Of a stretch of 64,000 nt of DNA, positions 12,206 to 36,300 are shown piece after piece. Within the stretch, counting starts at the first letter, position 1; the number at the start of each line of letters is the position of its first letter. Position numbers and translations under genes: made by a program. The notes under the pieces were generated by a model, which ran no database searches, was not told where the DNA came from, and saw only the letters and a program-made list of their open reading frames with translations. The DNA comes from Cheilinus undulatus (taxonomy: Eukaryota; Chordata; Actinopteri; Labriformes; Labridae). Location: the NCBI RefSeq assembly GCF_018320785.1, contig NC_054873.1, positions 20,240,196 to 20,304,195 on the forward strand, given 5' to 3'.

Positions 12206-14074
12206 TACAGTATATGCCATGAATTTTCAATCACAAACAGGGCAGGGGGTACTAAAAGACTAGTGGTGTCTGTGTGCCTCATGTACAGAGGATGATGTCC
12301 TTAAAGGTGGTGGCCATTCCTGCATGTTATTCCCCACTAGCATGCTACAATTTTCCAACTCTACTGTGGTCTCCTAATAATAAAGCCCCAAAATCAATGT
12401 ATAAAAAATACTAGTGTAAAAATAGACATTTGAATACCCACACACTTTAAGAGGTATTTACAAACCTCTAGCATTTACATTCCTGGTTCTTTTTTGATAC
12501 AAATCTGCACATATACACATGTATGTGTTCATATAACTTTCTGTATGTCACTTATGCGGTAATTTAGTTTTGATAGAGGCTCCAAATGAGCTTCTTAAGT
12601 TTTCTGCCCCACCCAGAACAATATTATCTATCATTGTTTGTGCATTTTTAAATGAGCAAACTGCCAGTGTCAATTTTCAAATTATTTTTTAAAGCATCCT
12701 TTACATTAAATAACTACACTTATTACATCTTTCCCCAACTAAAATGTAGACCTCTGTTGCAATTTTATCTTTCTATTAAGAATCACTGTATAAGTTTGCG
12801 TGTGAGCATGACTTAATATATTTGGATACGAGGCAAAGACATGCAGCAAATTGTCATGGCACTAAAGGCACTCTGCAGATGTAGTGTCTTAAAAGCAGAA
12901 AAGGTGCACACCTGATTGTTGAAATGGATATGAAGAGACTGACCTCCTAACCCAGTTAGCACTAGCGTGGATGGTCAGGATTAGACTCTGACTTTAAGGA
13001 AGCTGTGTGGACTGCAGGGCTCACCTTCAGACAGATTTGAAGCAGCAGATAATGGTTTGTTTTTCTGCTACCAGATGAGTTTGTCACTGTTTGTATGCAA
13101 GTTTCCCCACTTATTTTGTAATGGATATGAAAAGAAGTGGACTAAAGACTAGGCTGAATAGAAATAGATGAATGACGGTATTTTTTGCCATTACCTTGCC
13201 TGTTAGGTGCTGGATGTTTAGTAAGATGATTGATTTTCAGGTAGACTTTGCTGGGATGTGTCTGATTGGATTCCTTAGAGGTCCTTCTGGGACAAAAATG
13301 CACCTGTAAGAACTGCAATTCTAAGCAACAAACCATCCACAGTGCATTTTCACATAGAATGCATGAAAACTGTAGAAAACAATGCACTGCTATGATGCAG
13401 CAGTCATTATGCACATGCAGTGTACTGTAGGTCAGTTTGAGCACTGGGGCAGCAGACAGTGGATGTGACCTCAGACAGGAAGTCTGACTCCTGAGGTGTC
13501 CTCCCATTAGCAGATCACCCAGACAGTCTACAGTAAAAATAACCTTTAACCCAGCCGCTGGAGGAGCTCACCAAGACACACGTGCACACAAACTAAGACT
13601 TTGTTCTATTTGTAAATGTGGGTCAGACAAGGGTGTGGTATCCTCTGTTTACTGGAAACATCTACCTGTTCTATGGGGAGATAATCTTCACGGCATCATT
13701 AGTGCTTACTCAAGAAGGGATGTCTGAGCTAGCTTTTGTATGATTTTACACTAACATGTGTCAGCGATGGTCAAAAAGACATATAACCCAACCTAGTTGT
13801 GGGTTTTTTCTCTCTTTGGTTTGGTGTGGTCAAGGTGTTTTGAATGTTTGGTGTGGGATTTCCCTCATTATTGCACACTTGAGTTGTTTTCATTGTGCTT
13901 TTTTGCAAAAAGAAATTCATTAACAGCCTACAAAACATCAGTATTGAAGTATTAGGAGATAGCTTCTCTAAAATAATGAAATAAAAGCTTCACATAACAG
14001 TCTAAACAAGGCTTGTAGTGCAGCAATAGCATCAACCTCTTGGCCACCCCCTCTCTGCTGCCTGCAATGGTCCA
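12206..14074. other. Non-coding, no gene recognised
   Basis: AT-rich sequence upstream of the HEBAlt exon. ORFs on the minus strand around 13,142-13,507 lack splice sites or recognisable domains. Nothing else identified. Confidence 0.35.
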
Positions 14075-14243
14075 GCCCTGATTTGCATAAGTTGTCTGCG
14101 GGTAGCTGCATGACCAGCAGGGGTAGGTTAGAGGAAAGGAGTGCATGTGGACTGTACACACATGAGTAAAGCCACGGAGATACGAGCTGTGTGTGGACTA
14201 CTGCACCGTGAGCCTGGAATCTTGCACTGACGCGGACAGAGTT
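14075..14243 (+). promoter_or_regulatory. Candidate HEBAlt promoter / 5' UTR with an octamer motif
   Basis: The 170 bases before the HEBAlt ATG should hold its start site and leader because this is a first exon. A perfect octamer ATTTGCAT lies at 14081-14088, a CAATGG box at about 14065-14070, and a purine-rich GAGGAAAGGA at about 14131. No convincing TATA box. Octamers bind POU factors. That this segment is a promoter is inferred from the exon type; the motifs alone are weak evidence. Confidence 0.4.
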
Positions 14244-27000
<12,757 letters not shown>

Positions 27001-28240
27001 AAGTGTGGTAATGACAGCTTCAAATCCACCAACAAGTATGTTAAAATAACTATTGTATGTCAGTGGTTGACTAAATTCATATTAATAAAACAGAAAATAA
27101 ATCTTTTAAAGTTGACAAATTTTAATGATGATGCAGTTTTTATACAGAAATCAGTCAGTGAACTGGTGGATGTCTCCAAAGCAGAATTATCTCAAATGTA
27201 TTATTCTAATAAAAATGCTTTATTCCTTTTCTCCTCTTATCTCCTGTGTTGTTGTTGTCCAGATGTTGACTGAAGAGCATCCAGCTGTTGTAGAAATCCA
27301 GCATTTCTCCTGAATGAAGAGAGGTGGTCTCTCCGTTTGTGCTGCAGTTGAACAATCATCTCCTCACTTCCCCAAACGGACTTAAACTTTGTGCCTAAAC
27401 TTTACTTGTACAACTGACGAATGCATTGTAAGCTGCGGGTGTTTTTTGTACATATTTTGTATATTTATTGATTCTCTGTTTCTCGATTATATCTGAAAGG
27501 ATGAAGCCCAGTAGTGACAATGTGTCATCTGCAGTTTGATTTTTGGCCGAGCCAGATCAGTTACTGACTGACTTTTACAGTTTATCACAATTTTAACAGG
27601 TATGCTTGTTATTTCTCTGAGCTCATAGCACCAACATTCCCACATTCGTGTGTTCAGACTATGGATTTCATTAGTCTTGTGGTATGTATGTTTGTATGTG
27701 CGAGTGTTGCAGGAGTTTGACCATTCTGTGAATGAACAGATCTCCAAGAACGTTCTTTAACAAGTGGGCGTCAGCTGTTATTTGTATATTTGTTACAAAT
27801 CTGTGTTCTAGCACTGTTAACAAGGTCACACTCTGGTGGACAGAGTCTCTCGTCTTCTCAGTGTGACTGTTGCTCTTCAGACTTAGTCAAAGCTCTTTGC
27901 ATGTTTGAGTTTTTAATAGAACATTAAATGTTTTTTTCTAAGTTATGTAACTTATCTTTTATACAAATATTGTGACTTAAATGATGTCTATATTTACTTT
28001 TGTGGCTCTGATTTTACAGAAGAAAACCCTCTTTGTGCAGTTTGACTAGACGTGAACACATTTCATGCTCTGAGCAATACAGTATTACAGAATAATGGAT
28101 GTCTTGTTTGATTATCCCACAGCTAAATAATAATCAAAATACTCTTATCATGACATGTAAAGTATGTGTACAGTTTGAAGTAGCCTACAGGCATGTGTCA
28201 AAATGAAAATGTAGCAATAAATGTCATTTTTCAAATAGTT
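27001..28240 (+). other. tcf12: tcf12 3' UTR with a non-coding last exon
   Basis: After the TGA at 26998-27000 there is a good donor (GTATGT) at 27037 and an acceptor TTGTCCAG ending at 27262, giving a 226-base intron inside the 3' UTR. The terminal exon would run from 27263 to about 28240. E-protein genes such as TCF4 have a non-coding last exon, so this structure is expected. A stop codon only about 37 nt from the last junction is within the distance that normally avoids nonsense-mediated decay. Confidence 0.6.
28216..28221 (+). terminator. tcf12: tcf12 poly(A) signal AATAAA
   Basis: Canonical AATAAA followed by a T-rich stretch, about 1.2 kb after the stop codon and just before the Tc1 fragment. 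Best candidate for the end of tcf12. Confidence 0.6.
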
Positions 28241-28384
28241 GAAATCTGTATGTTTTATTTAATTTGTTTCAGTGAACGGATGCACAGGAATACTGTATGC
28301 ATGTCAGATAATACTTGGGTGGAATAAATATTTAAAGTCACACCACTAACACTTGAAATTTAGCTCAGGTTTCTTCTAATTTCT

Positions 28385-28800
28385 CTTGAGTCCACCTGTG
28401 GTAAATCAAATTGAATGGATATGATTTGGAAAGGCACACACCTTTTTATAAAAGGTGTCACAGCTGATAATGCATATCAGCAAAAACCTAGCCATGAGGT
28501 CAAAGGAAGATCCCCACAGATCCCCATAGATCTGGGGAAGGCTACAAAAAATTCTGCAGGACTGAATGTTCCCAAGAGCACAGCAGCCTCCATAGTTCTC
28601 AAATGGGAGAAGTTTGGCACAACTAGGACTCTTCCAAGAGCTGGTCGCCTGATCAAACTGGGGAGAAGAACACTGGTAATAGAGGTGACCAAGACCCCAA
28701 TGGTCACTCTGACTGAGCTCCAGAGATGCTGTGTGGAGATGGGACAACTACCACTGCAGCCCTCCACCAAACTGGGCTTATGGCAGAGTGGCTAGTCTCA
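28385..28800 (+). pseudogene. Tc1-like transposon fragment with N-terminal transposase remnant
   Basis: The frame 28415-28795 reads GKATKNSAGLNVPKSTAASI and TRTLPRAGRLIKLGRRTLVI, the paired helix-turn-helix DNA-binding part of Tc1 transposases, ending with a HTH-like LTELQRCCVEMG block. The catalytic DDE part is missing, the sequence stops after GGCAGAGTGGC, and several family residues are changed. Lies just beyond the tcf12 3' end. Confidence 0.8.
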
Positions 28801-30419
28801 GGATGATGCAAAACACACCATAAGACAGCTGTCAGAGAGAAATAAAAACACCAGAAAATCTTCCACAAATGTCAACAAATTATAAAACAAAGAAATGTAA
28901 AAGACTTGATAACATATTTATGACATGATACAGGCTTTGGTTTGTATTGTCCAGAGTCATGTCATATTGATTCTCGTGTTATGAGACATTGCTGTTGTTC
29001 TGTGTGAAACTTCACAAAAGAGTTCTCCAGTCAGGAACATTCTTGTCATACATTTTGACATTTTATAGCAAAATGGATATACTGTTTTATTTGGTGGAGA
29101 AGGTGCTGCCCTAAAGATGCTCCCTGGATTAGTCAAGCAGCATGCTTTGACTTTACAGGGGGCGCATAGCTAGAAACTCCCAAATGGGTTGATATATTTA
29201 TGACCAACGTACTGAGTACAATAAAATGAGTTCAAATGCAATTAATCCCCAGTAGCATGGTGTTTTGGGGTCATCCCACAAAGTGAAGGGTTTAGGGGTT
29301 AACACTTTATTTTATGTTGTCAGGCATACTTTTTATGCATTTCTTTTCATTAAATTGACTTAATTTACCCTCCCCCATAAATTTTAACACTGGTGCCATC
29401 ATTCACAGTCAAATAATGCCTCTGCAAAAACCACAGACAGTTTCTCTTTTACTTCTAATTATCCCAATTTTAACATAAGGGGGTATCAACATTAAAACGA
29501 TGTTTTAAAGTCGATAGCCCCATTATGTTTAAACCCTCAACCTCCCAAAAGCGAGAATCAATGGGGTTATGGTCTTGATGGGGAATGACCCTGCCCCCTA
29601 ATGCTACAATTATATAAAATCACTGAGCAGTTCATCTCAGTGAAGTCTGTTGTTAGCTGATGTCACTGCCTTTGTTAAAAGTTAACAGCCAGTTACATGC
29701 TGTGTTTTTGTTCATTGTGAGGTAAATTTCCCAAATCTATCAAACATGATGGCCTGTAGGTCATTAAAAGCATCATAACAGGGAGAGTTGTACCAGAAAA
29801 CAGTAATCCCCAACTTCCATCTCATTGCTCTGGCACAGAGCCAGGCGCTCTGATCAGAAGCATTTTTAAAATTTTGAGAGGATCTGTTTCCCAAGAGTGG
29901 GAGTGGCTCCGGCTCATTCAACAGACACTCCATACCATCCTAGATCATACTGCCACTTTTTTCATGATTTGAAGCTTTACTTTGGAAACTTTGAGATGTT
30001 TCTCATGACTGAAATTTGGCCTGGTGGTTCATAACACAGTGGACTGTCATACAACAGATCTGAAATAAATAATTTTTTATCACTTTACAGGGACTTTAAC
30101 AAAGGGCTTAGTTTAATGAACTAATAATACACATTCCTGACGCTTTTAGGTGTACAAAATGCCATTTTGCAGGCATACTAAAAGCCTCCCCTTATTCCTT
30201 TTTGGTTCGGGATTACGTCTACAGTTATTTTCCTTCATATGCGGAGGTTGCACGCATGATAGGCTCTCTTAATCCCTATTTCAGCAAACCTATCAGGCAT
30301 TATTATCAGAATACCATTGGGTGAATTATGTTTCTATTGTCCCCATCATTATTAGTTTCAGAACTGTGGATATTAAATCATAATGTTAGTATTTAGGCGT
30401 AGCTAGGTTTGAGTCATCA
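28801..30419. other. Intergenic DNA between tcf12 and cgnl1
   Basis: No gene, RNA gene or clear repeat recognised. AT-rich with short unremarkable ORFs. Confidence 0.4.
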
Positions 30420-30527
30420 GAGTCAGAGCAGGCAGTGAACGCCTCTCACTTCTCTGAGCGGGACGGTGTCCGGGCGGAGGAGGAGGAGGAGGATTCACTT
30501 CAGCTCTCGGACTGGACTCAGCCGCGG
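30420..30527 (+). other. cgnl1: Candidate cgnl1 promoter and non-coding exon 1
   Basis: A short GC-rich island in AT-rich DNA, with a GGAGGA run at about 30477-30492 and a perfect GTAAGT donor at 30528. It lies 2.85 kb before the first coding exon, whose acceptor (TTTCTCACCAG) ends at 33360. It has no usable ATG, so it would be leader sequence. Called from composition, donor strength and position; no transcript evidence. Confidence 0.5.
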
Positions 30528-31659
30528 GTAAGTTTCAGCCCGAGTCGATAACTTTATCATTGGTGTTTCCTTTAATCAGGCGAAGACTGAAAATATCGTT
30601 TCTGTGTGTCGTTTTGTGTCGTTGGTGCTCAGAATTCAGGGGTATTTATTAACTTTGAAATGTCTCCTAGCTTCCCTTTTATCAGCCAGTGTGTTCATCC
30701 TCTCATACTTGGACTGACTGTCTGTTATAATAAGAGTTTATTCGCCTTCATTCAGCTGTGTGTCGTGTACTCTTCCTGACTGTGGCTTTATTTGTTTAAA
30801 GTTGTGTGGTTGAAAGAGTGAGGTGAAGTAAAGTTCATCACGTCAGACCGGATAAACGCAGATCCGCTGCCTACGAGAAAGAGTAACGTTAATAAAAGTT
30901 AAAGTAATGATAATTTTCTATCAAAATATATTTAACCATAAGGCTAAAACGACCCTGATTTTCAGGCTATGTCACCTGTAACTTAGTACCTTTAATTAAA
31001 CTAATAGACCAATTATTGTCGTTATTAATGGCTTTTACTTTCAAATGGTTTGAACACAGCTGTGATTAATTAATAGCAGCATTCAGTTAATTAGTCTTTT
31101 TAATTTACTCTTTTTCAACGCACCATAGAAAAGCCATAGACTTTGTGAAAAGCAGCCAGTGTTGACAAATAGCCTATGTGATTAAAAACTGTTATAAATG
31201 AATAATATCAAGTTAAAGGGACATTCTGGTTTATTTAAAAGATGCAACATGAACATGGCAGTTGTTACGTTAAAGGAGGATTTACCCCCAACTTTGATAG
31301 TAAGCAGAACTTTTCAATAAAAAACTAATGCATAACTGTTATGCTTATTCAAATGATTACTAAACTAATATTATATACATATGGTGCAGTTTTAATCTTC
31401 TCAAAAGAGGAAATTTCTTTTTTTATATATTTATATCACACAAGAACATCAGTGGGGTTGCCAGGTTGATTAAAACTCAGTATTTTGTTCAACTTGATAT
31501 ACTCTTTAACATACAATAGGAAAACTTGATCATAAGATTGTTGTTGATAAATAAAGTGGTAACAATAGGCTGGTCATTAACTCAGGAATATATTCAAGCA
31601 AACAGGGCAATGCAGTTTTCATGCTGGAGGGGATTCACAGCTCAGATTGTACTATAGAG

Positions 31660-31740
31660 CAGTGGTTCTCAACTGGTGGGTTGGAACCTAAAAGTGGGTT
31701 CTGGAGCTGTTCTCAATCAGTTGTGAGTGTGGAAAAGTAC
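31660..31740. mobile_element. hAT-type element end in cgnl1 intron 1
   Basis: CAGTGGTTCTCAACTGGTGG with GGTTGGAACC and AAAGTGGGTT is the typical start of a widespread teleost non-autonomous hAT family. The right end was not located, so length and target duplication are unknown. Confidence 0.55.
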
Positions 31741-32469
31741 TAATGCCCTTTGTGGACATCTATTCACACATTTTACATTCTCCTTTTCTTGGGATAACAA
31801 AGCAGCTTTTCTCATGATGACACGTCAAAATTGCCCAAAAAAGGTTGCTTTCTCATAAGCAACCAAAGTAAAATGTATTTGCTTTGATTTTCTTTAGTGA
31901 TATATTTTTTCCCATCTATGGTCCAAGCTAGAACAGCATCAACAGTTTTAATTGTTGTTGAAAAGATGGTTACCTTGTATTGACCACCTGCGGCAAATTC
32001 AGGTGTCTCAAGGATGGAGTAAAGCAATAAGTGTAGCACTAGGAAACACTCTTTGTTTAAAATCCGCACACCATCCTTTATCATCCCTTGCCCCAGGCAG
32101 GAAGCCACTAACTCACTTGATAACTTCATCCAAGGTGCGGAAGTGTTTAACATAAAAAAAGGAACCTCAACAATTATCACTGCACAACAGGCAACATCTA
32201 AATAAATCTAAACACATTCAAAAACTATCTGCCCAAGTGCATAAATAAAAGATACGTAAGATGAGGAAATGAAACATAATTGCATAGTCAATCGCAATTG
32301 TAATATCAGTGACAAGCTGGACATCATAAATGATATGTCCAATATTTTAGATTTTTGTTGCCAAATGTTTTCCATGACTGACTAATTGTTAACATAAGTT
32401 TACATGCAGATCATTGTATTAAACCTCTAAAACTTTCATGCATACTCCTTTCCTGTTTCATTTTTCCAT

Positions 32470-32640
32470 TTATTTTTGATTATTTTTGACTTTATTCTGA
32501 TAAGACAACTGAAGAGAGACAGGAAATTAGGGGAGAGAGAGCACAGAGTATAGAAACTGATACTGTGGCCAGTGCATTGAGGATTATGGTCTCTGTTTAT
32601 GAGTGCCTGCTCTACCAACTGAACTTAACCAGCCCCCTTC
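32470..32640 (-). repeat. tRNA-derived SINE, minus strand, in cgnl1 intron 1
   Basis: On the minus strand it begins GGCTGGTTAAGTTCAGTTGG TAGAGC, a tRNA-like A-box region (32610-32623 on +), then a body and a tail ending CTTATCAGAATAAAGTC, as in common fish SINEs whose 3' end reads CTATCAAATAAAG. The B box is degraded. Confidence 0.65.
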
Positions 32641-33378
32641 TGTTTTATTTTACATGGTAGAAAAAGTCTGTGAACACACATAGTAAAATGTTAAACTTTT
32701 AATAAAGATTAACAATTGCTTTAATTTCAGAATAGGCTTTGGGTTTTCAATAACTACTGAATAATGAGCTTCATTAAATTTTACCCTTGAAAGTGGTTTT
32801 AAACTAGAAATATTTTTTTATAAAACATCAAAGAGTCATTAGAATAAAGCTTTTATAAGAAAGTTAAGTCAGTAATGATTTCTTAACCTGCATTTATGAG
32901 CAGCTCTTTTGTCAGTTGTAAATATTTAGTGTCAAGAGGATACCATTTTGTCTTCTGCATAACCTCTCTTGTGTTTAGTTTCACAGTAGCACGTTTGTAG
33001 ATAAGCGTTTTCCTCGAGTGTCATACCATGAAGTGGATGACGACACCTCGGAGACCTTGGTTGGTTGTAGTCATCATGCCGTTGTCTCGGCTGGACAATC
33101 GTGCACTGTCAAAAGCACACTGAAGTAGCTGTTTTCATTGCACTGCATTATCAGGCTCTTGTCAGTCTCCATTTATTCGCTCTTTTACTGAGTGCAGCTG
33201 CGTGAGGAGCAGTGAGTACGTCTGTCATTGTGTCCCTGTGTGGCTTCGACCTCGCTCCTGTGTTTTGTAAACACTAACCACAGCTTAACACTCACCTTCC
33301 CATGCAGAATCAGTCATCCTTGGTGTAATTTTCTAACACACAGGTTTGTTTTCTCACCAGTTCATCTGTTAGTCAAAG

Positions 33379-36300
33379 ATGGAGTCTCAACGACTGAGCG
33401 GCTCTCCAGACATCAGGATGCAGCGGAGCTACACACAGCCGCACAGTCCCAGAGCCACCAGCAGTGAAAGCATGTTTGGAGTCAGGATCCAGGTCCAAGG
33501 CATTAAAGGTCAACCCTTTGTGGTTCTGAACAGTTCCAGCCAGGAGATCCACCGGGATATCTCTGTGATCACTCACCAGGCAGGGTACAACCCTGGCATG
33601 GTGAGGAGGTCTGTGGACTCTCCTTCTGAGTCACAGCGGACTGCACCCTCCTCTGGGTTTCATTATCAGAAACATCCGGAGATTCTGCAACCCTATGACC
33701 CTGAAAGTAATAACCTGAACTCAGTTGTTCCTTTGAAAGGTTCAAACAGTCTACCGGGGCGGCCAAACATCAGCCTTCCTCTTGAGACAACCCAATCTGC
33801 TAAACCCAGGATCCCTCTGCCTGCTGAAGGCCCAGAGGGAGACCCAGGGGATGTGGTCCAAAATAAAATGCCTCCCTCAAGTCGACAGCTCCCTGCAAGG
33901 TCCCCAAACACAGTGGACACAGACTCAATCTTATCTGTTGGTAAGCTAATAAGTCAGTTTAACAGCAGCCAGCGGAGAGGAAGAGGAGGCCCAAGAAACA
34001 GGCTTGATCCGGAGCAGTGTCGAAGATCACGCAGCGTAGATAGCAGCCGAACATCCGAATCCTCGTCAGCCTCCTCTTCCTCCAGTAGAACCTCCTCTCT
34101 GAAGGCTGTCAGGGGTGAGACTCCTGGCGGGATATATCCCCCAGGGTCCGCCAGAGCTCGACTCCTCAGCGGGGAAGCCTCTTTAGGGGGCAGGAGGGAG
34201 GAGAATAAGCCCAGCACACTGCTTATGGCTCAGAATGGAAAAGAGACAGTACCTCCACAAGCAGTAAAACTACTTCACAGAGCAGAGAAACCATCAATCT
34301 CCACATCATGCAGTGACCAGACGGATGATTCTGACGAGAGAGATGCACAGGTAAAGCGATCAGCACCAGGGTGCAGTTTTCATTTATAAAGGTTGTATTT
34401 ATTACGTTGTATTTCCTAACCAGGTGACTCCTGATCTTCTGAAAGGACAGCAAGAACTCTCTGTGGACTCAGCTGAAGACACAACAAGACAGATGCTGTT
34501 CACATATCTGCAGGATGGGTAAGTGCCACTGAAGTATGAAAACTGAGAAGATCAACACCACTCTTATTTCTTGTAGAATTAATTAAAATATAAAGCTACA
34601 CTATATGGCCAAAAATATGAAGTCACACCTATTAATTGAATTCAGTCTCATTCTTGAACATTTGTGATACTAAATGTGTCATTCTGAAGAGCTCAGTGAC
34701 AGGTGTAGTACTGTGATGAATGACACCTTTGCAGAAAGACAGTTTGTGAAATTGTATCCCTGCTGGATAAGTGATATTTTTAGAAAGTGCAAGCATTTAG
34801 GAACAACAGCAACTCGGTCACACAGACCACATAAAAATCACAGAGCAGGGTCAATGACTGCTAAGGTGCATGGTGGGTAAAAGTCACCAGTGCTCTGCTG
34901 ATTCAATCATGGATGGGTTTCTATGGCTGAACAGCTGCATGTAAGCCTTCATGTAAGCCTCACATCACCTAGTCCAATGCCAAGCGTTGGATGGAGTGGT
35001 GTAAAGGACACCGACACTGGACTGTGTGGAGTGACAAACCATGCTTCAGTCATATAGGCGAGTCTGGGTTTGGCAGATGCCAGGAGAACCTCACCTGCCT
35101 GACTGTATTGTGCCAACTGTGAAGTTTGGTGGAGGGGGGACAATGGTATGCAGCTATTTAACAGGGTTTGGGCTAGGCCCCTTCTCTCCAGTGAAGGTCA
35201 ATCTTAATCCTTCAGCATACCAAGACATTTTGGGCAATTCTATACTTCCAACTTTGTGGCAACAGTTTGGGGAAGGCCTGTTTCTATTCCAACATGACTG
35301 TGCCCCAGTGCACTAAGCAAGGACTATAAAGACATGGTTTGATGAGTTTGGTTGTAGAAGAGCTTGACTGGCTTGACTTTGGGTTGAAATGGAGACTGCG
35401 AGCCAGGCCTTCTCGTCCAACATCAGTGCCCGACCTCATAGATGCTCTACAGAATGAATGGTCACAATTTCCCACAGAAACACTCCAAAATCCCATGGAA
35501 AGACTTCAAAGAAAAGAGGAGGTTTTAATAGCTGCAAAAGGGGAGGGGGGGGGCACTCCATATTAAAGAACATGAATTTGAATGCAATATTATTACAGAT
35601 CTGAAAGATGTAATGGTCAGGTAGTCAAATACTTTTTTCTGTGTAGTGTATCTTGAGATGGCTAGCGTGAGTCTAATTGTTGTAACATCCATTACCATCC
35701 ATCTAATGAGGAGGCAAGTAAATAAGTTAAGCACCTCCAATAAGTCCAATAAAGATACCCCCAAAGGGCACAATAAAAGTTTTGTACTGCACTGAACTGT
35801 ATTGTATCACATATCATATTGCATGTCATATTGTACTATAGTCGACTACACTGCATTGCGTTGTGTCAGTCTTTTTCCATATCACACCATATTTTATCTA
35901 CTGTGCCACATCTTATTGTTTCATATTGTGCTCTACTGCCAGTGCTGGTTGATACAATATTATGTCACAATAACACAACATTTTATGCAAATCATGATTT
36001 TGATTCTGATATTTGAAACACAGGTATTGGTGTTGGAAAGATCTCATCATTAAGCATGTAGAAAGACAGCATAAGCCACTGACTGTTTCAAACAGCTTAA
36101 AAAAAGTTTTCATTTGCAGTTTCCACTCTTGTTTGAACTTAAAAATTACTCTTCCATAGCACTGTTTACTTTGTTTTACCCTAGAGCCACCTTTAGGTGA
36201 TTAGGTTATGGTTGTGATCATGTAGTGTGGTCAGATAAGGAGGTGCTGCTCCAGCTGTGTGTGCTCACTCTGCATTCAGGAATGCAGGGCATGCTCTTGT

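Noticed and set aside
14193-14243. Upstream extension of the HEBAlt frame to a GTG
   Set aside because: GTG is not a credible start here and the ATG at 14244 reproduces the known 23-residue Alt domain length.
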